From: MWCO01 sp964488865
GTDB taxonomy: Bacteria; Myxococcota_A; Polyangia; Polyangiales; Polyangiaceae
NCBI GenBank assembly: GCA_964488865.1
Contig: CAZAWR010000021.1
Span: 54,408-118,407, forward strand
Reading direction: 5' to 3'
Length of the DNA stretch: 64,000 bases
Position 1 is the first letter of the stretch. The number at the start of each line of letters is the position of its first letter. The translations under genes were made by a program, and so were the position numbers. Below are positions 25,166-35,100 of this stretch, piece by piece. Under the pieces are notes generated by a model that saw only the letters and a list, made by a program, of their open reading frames with translations, searched no databases and had not been told where the DNA came from.

Positions 25166-25924
25166 CTACGGAGAGCAGTGCGACGGCTCGATCATCCACC
25201 AGCCGCGTCGTGCGCCGGGGTTCCACACGACCTTGCCGCCGCCGTAGTTGCAGATGTGGTAGCCGTACCACTTGCCGGTGCAGCCGGTATTGCTCACCGC
25301 GATCTCATCGGTGTGGCCCGCGATGTGTTGACCTGCGCAGTACCCTTCGTCGCGCAGGCGCTGCGTCACGGCCGCGAACCAGCCCTGACAGATTTCGTCG
25401 ACCGTGGTGCCGGGGATCCCCGTGATGGTGCAATCGCTCGACGGGTCGCAGCCGCTCAGGGTCGCCATGACCGCATTGACCGCGGCGTCGACCGCGGGGT
25501 CGGTGTCCTGATACGAGCTGGCCGAGCAGAAGAAGTCTGGGTCGGGAACGCCTTGGGGGAAGTCGCAAGGGCCGCCTGACCCTCCTTGTCCCTCGCAGGT
25601 TTCGCCGGCGCTTCCGGCGGTACCTGCGGCGCCCCCTGTCTCCGAACCCGCTGAGCCGCCGACTTGCGCACCCGCGGAACCGGCACTTCCTGCGGTCCCC
25701 GCATGGCCCGACGCGGCCGTGGTTCCTCCAGTGGGGTTCCACCCACCCGACGACGATCCCGCGGCTGCACCTGCGCCACCGGCTCCTCCAGCGTCATGTC
25801 CGCCGCTGCCCGAGGAGCCCGCGTAGCTCCACGGCTCGGCCGCGGAGTTGTCGGACTCGCAACCGAGCGGCCCGATCGTCACGATGCCGCCCGCCACCAG
25901 GATCACGAAGACAGTTCGTCGCAA
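25166..25924 (-). CDS. Secreted Cys-rich lipoprotein with Gly/Ala linker
   Basis: 252 residues. Lipoprotein signal ending GPLGC (Cys22), then an Ala/Gly/Ser-rich spacer of about 85 residues, then a compact 140-residue domain with about ten cysteines, ending KWYGYHICNYGGGKVVWNP and HCSP. The paired cysteines suggest disulfides. I do not recognise the domain; repeated short blocks around Cys are reminiscent of small extracellular enzymes or binding proteins of myxobacteria. It stands alone, 51 bases upstream of the phosphoribosyltransferase stop, on the same strand. Confidence 0.7.
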   Translation of the reverse strand: MRRTVFVILVAGGIVTIGPLGCESDNSAAEPWSYAGSSGSGGHDAGGAGGAGAAAGSSSGGWNPTGGTTAASGHAGTAGSAGSAGAQVGGSAGSETGGAAGTAGSAGETCEGQGGSGGPCDFPQGVPDPDFFCSASSYQDTDPAVDAAVNAVMATLSGCDPSSDCTITGIPGTTVDEICQGWFAAVTQRLRDEGYCAGQHIAGHTDEIAVSNTGCTGKWYGYHICNYGGGKVVWNPGARRGWWMIEPSHCSP

Positions 25925-25975
25925 GGAACGACCTCCAACGCTCAGTATGCGCTGATGGCTTGGCGGAGACAGCCT

Positions 25976-26473
25976 CTATTTCCGCTGAGCTCGCTCGACC
26001 AGGGGGACCGCGAAGTCGAGCGCCATGTCCCAGGGGAACCTGATCCACGTGTCCTGCGTGACCTCCCGAACGCACAGGTCGACGAGAGCGCGCCCCTCAG
26101 GCTTGGCGTAGACGGTAGCGAAGAACGCTTTCGGGAGCATCTTCCGGATCTCGGCGGCGGTCTGCCCCGTGTCCACGAGGTCGTCGATCAACAGCATGCC
26201 TTCGCCGTCGCCAGCCGCCTGCTTGAGCACGCGGACGTCGTCGGTCTGGTTGCGCCCTTCCTCGCCGGCGTAGCTCACGGCGCAGACGGTGTCGACGAGG
26301 CGGATGTCGAGCTCCCTGGCCACGATGGCGGCGGGGATGAGGCCGCCGCGCGTGACAGCGATGAGGCCACGCCAGGACGATCCTTGATCGATCAGCGCCT
26401 GGCAGAGGATGCGTGTGTCGCGGTGAAGCTCCTCCCAGGAGACGAAGAAGTCTTGGTGATAGCGCTCGTTCAA
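25976..26473 (-). CDS. gpt: Xanthine-guanine phosphoribosyltransferase
   Basis: 165 residues from the TTG at 26473, chosen because AAGGAG lies 6 bases upstream and the product then begins like E. coli Gpt (152 residues). A further 26 residues are open from another TTG at 26551, without a ribosome site. It transfers ribose 5-phosphate from PRPP to xanthine, guanine or hypoxanthine for purine salvage. Shared blocks: AVTRGGLIPAAIVARELDIR, VDTVC, VLKQAAGDGEGMLLIDDLVD (the PRPP loop) and DTWIRFPWDMA. Cytosolic or membrane-associated. Confidence 0.9.
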   Translation of the reverse strand: MNERYHQDFFVSWEELHRDTRILCQALIDQGSSWRGLIAVTRGGLIPAAIVARELDIRLVDTVCAVSYAGEEGRNQTDDVRVLKQAAGDGEGMLLIDDLVDTGQTAAEIRKMLPKAFFATVYAKPEGRALVDLCVREVTQDTWIRFPWDMALDFAVPLVERAQRK

Positions 26474-26555
26474 GGCGGGCTCCTTGGCTAGCGGGCCAGG
26501 CTCATGGGTAGGTCGAGACCGGCCGGGCGGCAAGAGAGAGGCGTCGCTCAAACCA

Positions 26556-28775
26556 TCAGAACAACCACGCCGCGGCGAGCCTGCGCCGCGCGCGGCTTCG
26601 CGGTGTTGCGCCCTCCCGAATCGCGTCTTCCCGGAGCAGCGGAATCAAGAACGTATCCGGAACGCGCCCGTCGGCCAGCGCGGCTTGCATCGCACTCCGA
26701 TTGGACTGCATGGCGAGCCGGGCGACATCGAGATACGTCAGCTCGACACCCGGGGCGACGGACACGTCGAGCTCGCTGCTACCTAGACGGATCGTCAAGA
26801 CGACAGGAGCTTTCGCCGTCGCGGGGACGCGCAGCACATTGAACACGCCGAGTTGGTCGGGAGCGCTCAACCGCCGCTCACCACGTGGAGACGTGATGGT
26901 GACGGATTGAGCGCAGGAGATCTGGACGGCGAGAGCCTCCCCAACCGGGTGCCGGTCCAGCGTGTTTTGGGTCAGTTGTGCGCGCGCGCCGGGAGGGCCC
27001 CAGCGTTTGTCACCGAGTTGGGCCAGGAGGCTCACGCCCGGCGGCGGCCCTGCCTTGGACATCATCGCGTGCCCCCATGCCGGGTCGGGGCTCAAGAAGT
27101 AGTCGAGTTTGTGCGCGAGCAACGCTGCGCGCCACGTTTCCGCCGTCCGCCCCAACTCGGTCAACTGCGTCCTCAACGCTTCGCGCTCCTCGGCGGACCG
27201 CGTCTCCGCAAGGCGTTCGACCAACGCCCACTCCTGCAAGTCGCGCCAGATCGTTGCGACGAGATTCATGGATCGCCGCGAAGTGCCCAGAGCACCTTGG
27301 ATCGCGGCGATGCGGTCGGTCAATGCGTGTGCGCACGCCGGCTGCGACAACGCCTCGAAGTACACAGCGAGTGAGTCCGAGTCCAGCGAGGCATTCGCGA
27401 GTTGAAACGTGCTTTCAGCGCTCGTGGTGCACAGCGTGACGGGGCTGTGGACGGTGTGCTGAATCCAAGCCCAATCGATGACATCCATGGTCGCAGGGCG
27501 TCGCAATCCCAAGACGCTCTCCTCGCGGAGCCCCGAAACCGGAGGAGCCGTCGGCGCCGAGGAATGCGGAGGCGCGGACGCCACTGCCACCGGCTCGGGC
27601 GACGCGGGTGCACGCACTTCGGCGGGGGTTGAGGTCGTTGGCCGCATGGCAGTCGGCGTAGGGCTGGTGCAGGCAGCGAGTCCCGCGCAGAGTGCGGCGA
27701 CGGGGAGATGGCGGCGATCCCACGCAGGGCGATGACATTGTCGTCCGTGGCGCCGTTGAAGCCAGCAGCCTCCCGAGCATGCGGCCACATGCCGGCACCG
27801 ACGGCACGCACCTTGCGGTCGCCACGCGCGCAGCGCACCGAAGCCCGCCCTCCATAGCGCCGAGAGAGGTTCGGCCATCACGTTGCCGACGGATGCGGAC
27901 CGGTCGAGCGTGGTGCAGGGGACGACCTCGCCATCCGGGAGAATGACGCATTGGGTCCTGCCCGCGCCGCAGAAGAACGGCGTGTCGCGTAACAACGGCT
28001 CCCAGTCGCCGCAGAACCCGATCTCGTCCGCCATGTTCACCGGGAACGCAGTCCGACGGCGCGCGACGAATCGCACGAGCGATCGCGTCTGTGCCGACGT
28101 GAGCATGAGGTCCTTGCGGCGAGACGCGCGCCCTTCGGGGACCACCAGGTGCAATCCCCACGAGGTCGCGCCGCTCTCGAGGACGGTGATGAAGAGCTCG
28201 TCGAGGTGAGGAGCGTTGATCGAGGTGACCGTCGTGCCGGCTGCGACTTGCTTCACGCCGCAGGCCCGATACCACGCGATCGCACGCAGGGCGTCGTCGA
28301 ACGCGCCCACGCGACCGCGGAACGGGTCGTGGATCTCTCGTGGACCGTCGATGCTCACCGCGACGAATTGCGGCGGGTGAAGCTCGATGGCCCGCCGCGC
28401 GCGTTCGCCGGGGAGCACCGCGGTGTTGAGCGACCACGCGATGCCTCGCACGTGCATCTGCGCCACCACGTCGTGGAACCGAGGGTGCTCCAAGGGCTCG
28501 CCCCCCGTCAGCAAGAGCTGCGGAACGCCGAGCTCCACGACTTGATCCAGCACCCGTCGCACGAGCGCGAACGACGCATGCCGCGGGACGGGTTCCGCCG
28601 CGGAGCAATGCGGGCAGGATAGCGAGCACGACGTCGAGACGATCCACTGTACGAGCAAGGGCGAAGGCGTGCAGCCGAAGTCTCGGAAGAACGCGCGCTC
28701 GTATTCGGTACCGGGAGCCCAGTTGCTTGCGTGATGCGTCCCCATCGCGTGCATCGTAGCGGCTTTCGATTCCAT
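26556..28775 (-). CDS. Radical SAM/SPASM protein fused to a lipoprotein-like C-terminal domain
   Basis: 739 residues from the ATG at 28775 (28754 and 28745 are alternatives; none has a clear ribosome site). Residues about 30-300: radical SAM domain with the cluster motif CSLSCPHC (CxxxCxxC), LLTGGEP and SIDG. Residues about 260-350: SPASM-like auxiliary cluster region with cysteines in CGAGRTQC, VPCTT, CRRCRHVAAC and GGC. Immediately after comes LPVAALCAGLAACTSP, which looks like a lipoprotein signal and lipobox, then a Pro/Ala-rich spacer and a helical domain of about 300 residues of unknown kind. There is no in-frame start or stop at the join, so the two parts are one reading frame. Possible peptide maturase; no precursor gene was recognised next to it. 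Confidence 0.75.
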   Translation of the reverse strand: MESKAATMHAMGTHHASNWAPGTEYERAFFRDFGCTPSPLLVQWIVSTSCSLSCPHCSAAEPVPRHASFALVRRVLDQVVELGVPQLLLTGGEPLEHPRFHDVVAQMHVRGIAWSLNTAVLPGERARRAIELHPPQFVAVSIDGPREIHDPFRGRVGAFDDALRAIAWYRACGVKQVAAGTTVTSINAPHLDELFITVLESGATSWGLHLVVPEGRASRRKDLMLTSAQTRSLVRFVARRRTAFPVNMADEIGFCGDWEPLLRDTPFFCGAGRTQCVILPDGEVVPCTTLDRSASVGNVMAEPLSALWRAGFGALRAWRPQGACRRCRHVAACSGGCWLQRRHGRQCHRPAWDRRHLPVAALCAGLAACTSPTPTAMRPTTSTPAEVRAPASPEPVAVASAPPHSSAPTAPPVSGLREESVLGLRRPATMDVIDWAWIQHTVHSPVTLCTTSAESTFQLANASLDSDSLAVYFEALSQPACAHALTDRIAAIQGALGTSRRSMNLVATIWRDLQEWALVERLAETRSAEEREALRTQLTELGRTAETWRAALLAHKLDYFLSPDPAWGHAMMSKAGPPPGVSLLAQLGDKRWGPPGARAQLTQNTLDRHPVGEALAVQISCAQSVTITSPRGERRLSAPDQLGVFNVLRVPATAKAPVVLTIRLGSSELDVSVAPGVELTYLDVARLAMQSNRSAMQAALADGRVPDTFLIPLLREDAIREGATPRSRARRRLAAAWLF

Positions 28776-28792
28776 GTCGAAGCGGATCGGAA

Positions 28793-29100
28793 GCAAGCTT
28801 CGCAAGAGCTGGGACTGCGCGGGTCTACGCCTCGTCGTCCTCGTCTTCCTCGTCTTCCTCCGCCGTGTTCGCGACGGGTGACGGTGTTGCGCAAGGTTCG
28901 CCGCCAATCGGTGAGCAAGGCGTCGAACGCGACGGCCTTGGCCTGGTATTCGGGGTCGTCCAACTCGACAGGGACAGGGGGCGCTTCCGGGGGCCTTCGA
29001 TGGCGATGTCGAGCAGTCCGCGAAGGTAAGTCTCGACTTCGGCGGTGAGGATGTTGCGCGTTGCCAGGGTGTCGGCGGCTGCCTTCAAGAAACAGCCGGA
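28793..29100 (-). pseudogene. Remnant of a decayed gene (copy 1)
   Basis: Minus-strand pieces read KAAADTLATRNILTAEVETY in one frame, then YQAKAVAFDALLTDWRRTLR in another, ending in an acidic tail, as if a frameshift split one gene. The 28793-28947 part is repeated at 30251-30450 (27 exact bases, then a block of about 78 nearly exact bases). The source gene is unknown to me. Confidence 0.55.
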
Positions 29101-29215
29101 AAGTCGATTGCTACGGTACGGATTGCGTCGACGAGGAAGTCTGTGCCGGGTCTTGAGCGAACGAAGTGGCTTCGATGCCTTGCGCGCCGTGGCGACCGCG
29201 TAGCATCCTCGAAGC

Positions 29216-29776
29216 ATGAGCAGCGGACGGCAGCTGGACGCGGATGCGTGGACGGAAGTCTTGTCGAGACTCGGTGGCGAGATCGGAAGCCCTCCGATGG
29301 AGGTCTTCGTGATCGGCGGCGCTGCGATGGCCCTTACCTTCCGCCAGCGCAGAACGACGCAAGACGTGGACGTTGTCATCAATAGCGACGAGGATCGAGA
29401 CAGGATTTTTGCTGCTGCAGAGCGGGTCAGGTCGGAGTTCGGATTGCCGGAGGATTGGCTCAATGAGAAGGCGAAAAATGCTGGCTTCCTCGTCACCGAA
29501 GCGTTCGCGAACCTTGAGCGGTTCAAGACCATCTCGTTTGGAAACCTGACGCTGGTCATTCCCTCGCTCGTGCATATGACGGCGATGAAACTCGCAGCGC
29601 TTCGAACTCAGGCGGATCGTGACGACGTCGTGGTCCTGCTCCAACAACTGCGGGCGCGTGGGATGGATCGGGACGCGGTCCTTGCACAGGTCGGCGGGCT
29701 CATGCCGGTGGCGAAGCAGGAAGCCGCGCGCTACGATCTGGAAGACATCTGGGAGTTCATCGATGAACCCACGTGA
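29216..29776 (+). CDS. Nucleotidyltransferase-fold protein, putative toxin of a two-gene module
   Basis: 186 residues. The segment FVIGGAAMALTFRQRRTTQD followed by VDVVI carries the GG...D-x-D pattern of minimal nucleotidyltransferases (the DUF6036/AbiEii-like group). The remainder is helical. No membrane or export signal. It overlaps the next gene by 14 bases, so translation is coupled. Members of this fold act as toxins that modify tRNA or other targets, but others have no proven activity. GC and codon use seem somewhat lower than the neighbours, and the pair lies between direct repeats, which suggests acquisition. Confidence 0.7.
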   Translation: MSSGRQLDADAWTEVLSRLGGEIGSPPMEVFVIGGAAMALTFRQRRTTQDVDVVINSDEDRDRIFAAAERVRSEFGLPEDWLNEKAKNAGFLVTEAFANLERFKTISFGNLTLVIPSLVHMTAMKLAALRTQADRDDVVVLLQQLRARGMDRDAVLAQVGGLMPVAKQEAARYDLEDIWEFIDEPT

Positions 29777-30113
29777 CCTAGTGCAAGCCGTGATGCGGGG
29801 CGACGACCTCGCCGCGCGGCAATGGGTCAAGGACGCCAGGCGTTCGGGTATGGACTTTTCCGAGGTTCAGGATCTTGGACTCACGGGGGACGAACGCGTG
29901 GTTGCGGCCGCGCTCTTCGAGCTGCTTGCGGTGCGGCAGGGAAAGCAGCCTGCCGCGTGGACAGCCACCGCCGGGATCGCTTCAAAGCCCGTCTTCCTCC
30001 TGAAGGATGCCGAGACTTCTCCGGCGATGCGCCGCCTGTCCGTGCGCGGCACCCCGGCGTCCATGCGGGCACGCAACGTGTTCGCGTTGCGTGACTACCT
30101 CGACGTGCTCTGA
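29763..30113 (+). CDS. Small partner protein of the nucleotidyltransferase, putative antitoxin
   Basis: 116 residues from the ATG at 29763. Helical, beginning MNPRDLVQAVMRGDDLAARQ, with a middle GDERVVAAALFELLAVRQGK and a conserved-looking PVFLL segment. No DNA-binding motif was recognised. Its overlap with the nucleotidyltransferase gene and its size suit the second member of a toxin-antitoxin-like pair. Assignment as antitoxin rests on arrangement only. Confidence 0.6.
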   Translation: MNPRDLVQAVMRGDDLAARQWVKDARRSGMDFSEVQDLGLTGDERVVAAALFELLAVRQGKQPAAWTATAGIASKPVFLLKDAETSPAMRRLSVRGTPASMRARNVFALRDYLDVL

Positions 30114-30250
30114 GGTACTCGAGCCAGCCGCGCAGGAGCTGCTTCTGGCCGGCGAAGGTGTCGAGCAACAACTTGTCGCGGGCCGGACTTATAGCTGGAG
30201 CCGATGCACGGAGCACCTCGAGACGGTAGTGTCGTTGTTCGTGACCGCGA

Positions 30251-30488
30251 GCAAGCTACGCAAGAAGTGACGAACTGCGCGGGTCTACGCCTCGTCGTCC
30301 CCGTCCCCCTCCTCCTCCTCCGCCGTGTCCGCCGGGTTGCGGCGAGAGACGAGTCCGAGTTGAATGAGGTAGTCGCGACGGGTGACGGTGTTGCGCAAGG
30401 TTCGCCGCCAATCGGTGAGCCAGGCGTCGAAGGCGGCGGCCTTGGCCTGGTCACTTGACTTCCTCGAGGCACTCCTGGAGGGACTCAC
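30251..30488 (-). pseudogene. Remnant of the same decayed gene (copy 2)
   Basis: On the minus strand the frame reads AAAFDAWLTDWRRTLRNTVT and ends in an acidic tail EEEEGDGDDEA. The homologous DNA (30251-30450) matches 28793-28947 but has about 45 bp more. Its 5' end runs into the 3' end of the lipoprotein gene at 30451, which marks a recombination junction. Confidence 0.55.
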
Positions 30489-30723
30489 ACGGTGTGTTGT
30501 AGTCCGCTCTGCTGGTGACCGGGATCGGATCAGCGCAAGGGTTTGCTCTCCGGTCGAACCCGTCGTAGTTCTCCAACTCCGGGTCTCGTTCCGCTACAAT
30601 TCGGATCTGTTCGGCGATCTTGTTACACTCGGCAGGGTCACGACCCGTGTCGTCGTTGTCGCTGCCGCACGCGATGAGACCCATTACCGCAAAAGGCACG
30701 CAGTAGAACCGCTGTTTCATCAT
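30451..30723 (-). CDS. Small lipoprotein
   Basis: 90 residues from the ATG at 30723 (or 30720). Signal with lipobox LIAC (Cys about 19), then SDNDD, an acidic exposed start, and four more cysteines in the mature part (ECN, NPC, TPC, QEC) that could form two disulfides. No known domain. Its last codons meet the decayed repeat, so the C-terminus may have been altered. Confidence 0.6.
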   Translation of the reverse strand: MMKQRFYCVPFAVMGLIACGSDNDDTGRDPAECNKIAEQIRIVAERDPELENYDGFDRRANPCADPIPVTSRADYNTPCESLQECLEEVK

Positions 30724-30776
30724 TGCAGAGTAGCATTGCCCACGGAATCCGAGCAACGGCCTTGGCGAGGACTGCC

Positions 30777-32123
30777 CTACAAAAACCGAGGCCGCCCGTT
30801 CATCAGCCACCCATCGATCGCCAGCGCGGCCGACTTGCCCTCACGAACCGCATTGACCACTTCCTTGGCGCGAAGCACGCAATCCCCCGCAGCGAATACT
30901 CCAGCAACGGACGTCATGTACGTCAGTGGGTCGGCCCTCAACGTGCCATTGGGCATCAGCTCCAGCCCGTCCACGTCGCGCAGCCACCCGTGGGCTTCTT
31001 GCCCGGTTGCCTTGATGAAGTGATCGCAGGGCACGTCCTCCGTGCCTTGCGCGGATTGCAGACGAACGGCCACCACGCGTCCGTCCTCACCCAGCAGTTC
31101 CACCGGACGGACGTTCCACATCCACGTGCACCCATCAGCGAGAGACAGCTCGTATTCATGGTCGGTGCACTTGGCGAAGCTTCGGTCCCGCCGATAGACC
31201 AGCGTGACGGAGGCCGCACCCAATCTCTTGGCCTGGGTGGCGGCGTCGACAGCGGTATTGCCTGCACCGACGACAACCACGTGGGTCCCGACCCGAACGC
31301 TCGGGAGGGGTTGGGTCTTGATGGCGCGAATGAACTGCAGGGCATCTTCCGAGCCGGCAAGGTCCTCTCCCGGGATCCCGAGCTGGCGGGTGGGACCGAG
31401 ACCGATGGCGAGCAGGACGGCATCGTGGGATGCGAGCAGGTGTCCCAGCTCCGCGGCATTCACGGCGGGCTGATGAACGTGCAGGTCGATGCCGCCGACG
31501 GAAAGGAGGTAGCCGAGCTCCTTGCGCACGAAAGCCGCGTTGATCTTGTACTCGGCGATGCCGTACCGGTCGAGGCCGCCGGGCTCCTGGTCCTTCTCGA
31601 AAACGACGGGGCCATGACCGAGGCGGGCGAGCTCGAAAGCGGCGGCGACCCCGGCTGGCCCTGCCCCAACGATGGCGACGCGGCGTCCCGTAGTGGGCAG
31701 TCGTTGGAACGGCAGCTCCCCGGAAGCGAGGAGTTGGTCGGTGGCGAAGCGCTGGAGTTTGCCGATGGGGATCGGCCGCCCGTGGGTGGTGTGACAGATG
31801 CAAAGCTGCTCGCAGAGCTTCTCCACGGGGCACACGCGCGCGCAGACCGCGCCGAAAACGTTGGACTGCAGGATCGTGCGCGCTGCGGCCTTCGGGTTGC
31901 CCTCGGCGATCTGGCGGATGAAGGTAGGGATGTCGATGTGCGTGGGACAACCGCGCGTGCAAGGCGTGTCGAAGGGACAGTAGTAGCAGCGTTGCGCCTC
32001 GATCAGCGCCTCTTCCACGCTCAGAGGGGGACGCACGTCGTCGAAGTTCTTCGCGATCTGTTCCGCTTCGAGGCGGGGCGTCCAGTCGTCGTCGTGTTCG
32101 TTGCTTCGATCCATGGCATTCAC
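30777..32123 (-). CDS. gltD: Glutamate synthase small subunit-like oxidoreductase
   Basis: 448 residues from a GTG at 32123 (ATG at 32114 is possible). N-terminal Fe-S cysteines: CYYCPFDTPCTRGCP and CARVCPVEKLCEQLC, two [4Fe-4S] clusters as in GltD and dihydropyrimidine dehydrogenase. FAD-binding VAIVGAGPAGVAAAFELARL, NAD(P)-binding VVVVGAGNTAVDAA, and the final FAAGDCV. It passes electrons from NAD(P)H to the large subunit. The N-terminal region looks closer to PreT/dihydropyrimidine dehydrogenase than to classic GltD, but the 4-base overlap with gltB makes glutamate synthase the better call. Confidence 0.88.
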   Translation of the reverse strand: MNAMDRSNEHDDDWTPRLEAEQIAKNFDDVRPPLSVEEALIEAQRCYYCPFDTPCTRGCPTHIDIPTFIRQIAEGNPKAAARTILQSNVFGAVCARVCPVEKLCEQLCICHTTHGRPIPIGKLQRFATDQLLASGELPFQRLPTTGRRVAIVGAGPAGVAAAFELARLGHGPVVFEKDQEPGGLDRYGIAEYKINAAFVRKELGYLLSVGGIDLHVHQPAVNAAELGHLLASHDAVLLAIGLGPTRQLGIPGEDLAGSEDALQFIRAIKTQPLPSVRVGTHVVVVGAGNTAVDAATQAKRLGAASVTLVYRRDRSFAKCTDHEYELSLADGCTWMWNVRPVELLGEDGRVVAVRLQSAQGTEDVPCDHFIKATGQEAHGWLRDVDGLELMPNGTLRADPLTYMTSVAGVFAAGDCVLRAKEVVNAVREGKSAALAIDGWLMNGRPRFL

Positions 32124-35100
32124 CCCGCGATCGTCCCGCCCACGTCGACGGCAAGCTGGCGCCGCGTCTCTTCCATCAGTGCGGCGTTGGGAATGACCTT
32201 GTGGAAGTCATACAGGTTCTGCCGTGCCTCGCGCGCCCGCTCGGACCGCGTGGCCTCGTAGTAGGCGTCGAGCAGCGGAAGCAGCTCTTCGTAGCGGTCC
32301 ACCTCGCTGGGGGTCACGACCGCGACACTGCGGCTGTCCACGGCAAAGCGAACGTCTTCGCTTCCCTCGGGGTCATAGACGTAGATGACGCCGTCGGTCA
32401 TGCCGGCGCCGATGGATCCCGACGCGGGCCCGAGCAGGACGACGCGCCCGGCGGACATGTATTCGCACGCATACTCTCCGGCGCCTTCGCACACGATGGT
32501 GGCGCCCGAGTTGCGCACGGCGAGGCGCTGGCCTGCGCGCCCTTGGACGAAGATCGTGCCGCCGGTTGCGCCAAAGGCGACCGTGTTGCCGACGAGCGTG
32601 GTCTCCCAGCTCTTCCCGACGAAGCCTTCGGGCTGGCGAACGACGATGCGGCCTCCGCTCATCGCTTTCCCGACACCGTCGTTGCAAGACCCGCTGTGCA
32701 CGAGCTCGAGGCCGTGGATGCAGAATGCCCCGTAACTCTGTCCCGCGGTCCCGTAGGTGCGCAGTTGGATCAGCTGGGGGTGGGGCCACCCGTCGCGCCC
32801 CCAACGCCGCGCGATTCGCCCTGCCACGCTGACGGCGAAGTCGATGGAGCTTCGGCTGGTGAGGGTGAAGGTTCGCTGGATGCTGCGTCCGGACTCGAGG
32901 GCGTCCAACAGGTCCTGGTCCCGGTCGAGTTGCTCTACGATGGTGCGATCGAAGCCGTCGATGCGACCTGTGGCACGGAACGCGCGGGCATGCGGCGGGG
33001 TGGCGGTGAGCATGGAGAGGTCGAGCAGGGAGACGCGGCGCAGCAGCGCGGGGATGTCGACCCCGTAGGCATCGGCGAGAGCAGATGCGAGGTCGCTCTC
33101 GGACTTGACGCGCAGCACGTCGGACCGACCCACGAGGGCTTTGGGGTGGGAGAAGCCGAGGCGGGCAGCCAGGCGACCGATGGCCGCGCCGAATTCGAGC
33201 AGGAACCGCTTCACGTGCTCGGCAGATCCTGGGTACACGGCCCGGGGGTTGAGCTGGCCCGCGATCAACGTGGGGCAGGCGCCCGTGTGGCATAGATTGC
33301 AATGCACACAGCCCTGGGCGATCATGAGCGCCGTGGCGATGGTGACCTGATCCGCACCCAGGAGCATGAGCTTGATGGCGTCGGTCTCGGTCTTGACCCC
33401 GCCACCGGCGCGCAGCTTCACGAGCCCCCGCAAGCCGAGCGCGGTCAAAGCGAGGTGCGTTTCACGCAGACCAAGCTCCGTCGGAAGTCCGGCGTGCTCG
33501 AGGGAGGAACGCGGCGAGGCGCCCGTGCTTCCTTCGAGCCCGTCGATCTCGATGATGTCCGCACCTGCCTTCACGACGCCGGCGGCGATGGTGCCGATCC
33601 CCGTCACCGCGCAGAGCTTGACGGAGAGGGTGGCCGCGGGGTGGACGGCACGAAGGTCGTGGATGAGCTGCTTGAGGTCCTCAATCGAGTAGATGTCGTG
33701 GTGGGGCGGCGGAGAGATCAGGTCGATACCAGAGCGGCAGTAGCGCAGACGCGCGATCTCCTCGGTTACCTTCGAGGACATGAGCTGCCCGCCCTCCCCC
33801 GGTTTTGCTCCTTGCGCCATCTTGATCTGGATCTCGTCGGCGTGAACGAGGTACTCGGCATCTACACCGAAGCGCCCGGTGGCGACTTGCCGGATGCGGC
33901 TGCGTAGGTCACGTCGCGAGGCGTCGCGGTTGCGGTCGCGCGCCTCCCCCCCTTCCCCGCTGTTCGATAGCATTCCGATGGCGTTGGCCGCGTGGGCGAT
34001 CGCCTCGTGTGCCTGGGCGGTCAGTGCGCCCAGGGACATGCCGCCGGTCGTGACGCAATCCCGGAGGACATCCACGGCGGTGGCGGCCTCGACCGTGGGC
34101 GTGTCGATGGTCTGGAATTCGAGCAAGTCCCGAAGAGCGGCGGGCCGGCGGGCATCCGCCAGGGTCGCGTATCGCTCCCAGGCGTCCGGGCCTTTCGCGC
34201 AGGCAACCTCCCACAGCGCGATGCGAACGTTGTCGTTGTACGTCCGCTCGTCGTGGTCGAAGCGTGGGAGGTCCTCGATCACGAGGGCGTGCCGGACGCG
34301 CCGTGCCGTGTCCGAAGCCACGGTGTCCAGATCGATCCCACCCACGCGGGAGGGAACGCGTCGCAGGTAGCGCATGACGTCGGGCCCGAGGCCTACGGCC
34401 TCGAACAGACAAGCGTCCACGTAGCCCTGGATGGTGGCGATACCCATCTTGGATAGGATTTTTCGCAGGCTCTCCTCGAGGCCTTCCTGGGTTTTGCGCA
34501 GGGCGGAGCCGACCGGGCGGTGTTGCGCCTTCGCCCGTTGAATGGCGTAGTGCAAGAGCGCGTGGGCATGGACTGCATCGGCCCCGAGTCCGAGGAGCAC
34601 GGCAATGTCGTGGCCTTCGGAGACCTCCCCGGACTGAACGACGATGCTGCAAAGAGGACGCAAGCCCTCCTGGGTGAGGTGGTCGTTGACGGCGGCGACG
34701 GCGAGCGGAGCCGGGATGGGCCAGCGTTGCTCGGCGAAGCAGCCGATGTCCGAGAGAAGCAGGACGGAAGCCCCTGCACGCACGGCCTCCACGGCCTGAG
34801 AGACGAGCCCATCCACGGCGCCCGCGAGGGACCGACCGTCGCCGCCCGCGAGAAACGACAGGGAAAGCTTGCGCGTGCCGAGCTCGTGCATGGAGAGGAG
34901 CTCGTCGACAGTGCGGGCGGTGAGAACGGGCGATCGCAGCCTCATGTTGACGGCCTGGGGGCTGGTGCGCGGCGGCACGTCGGGCTGGCGCCCCAAGTAG
35001 GTGACGAGACTCATGTCGCGCCCTTCGCGGTAGGGGTCGATGGGCGGGTTGGTCACGAGGGCGAACTTCTGCTGGAAGAAGCGGTAGAGCGTGGGGCCGT

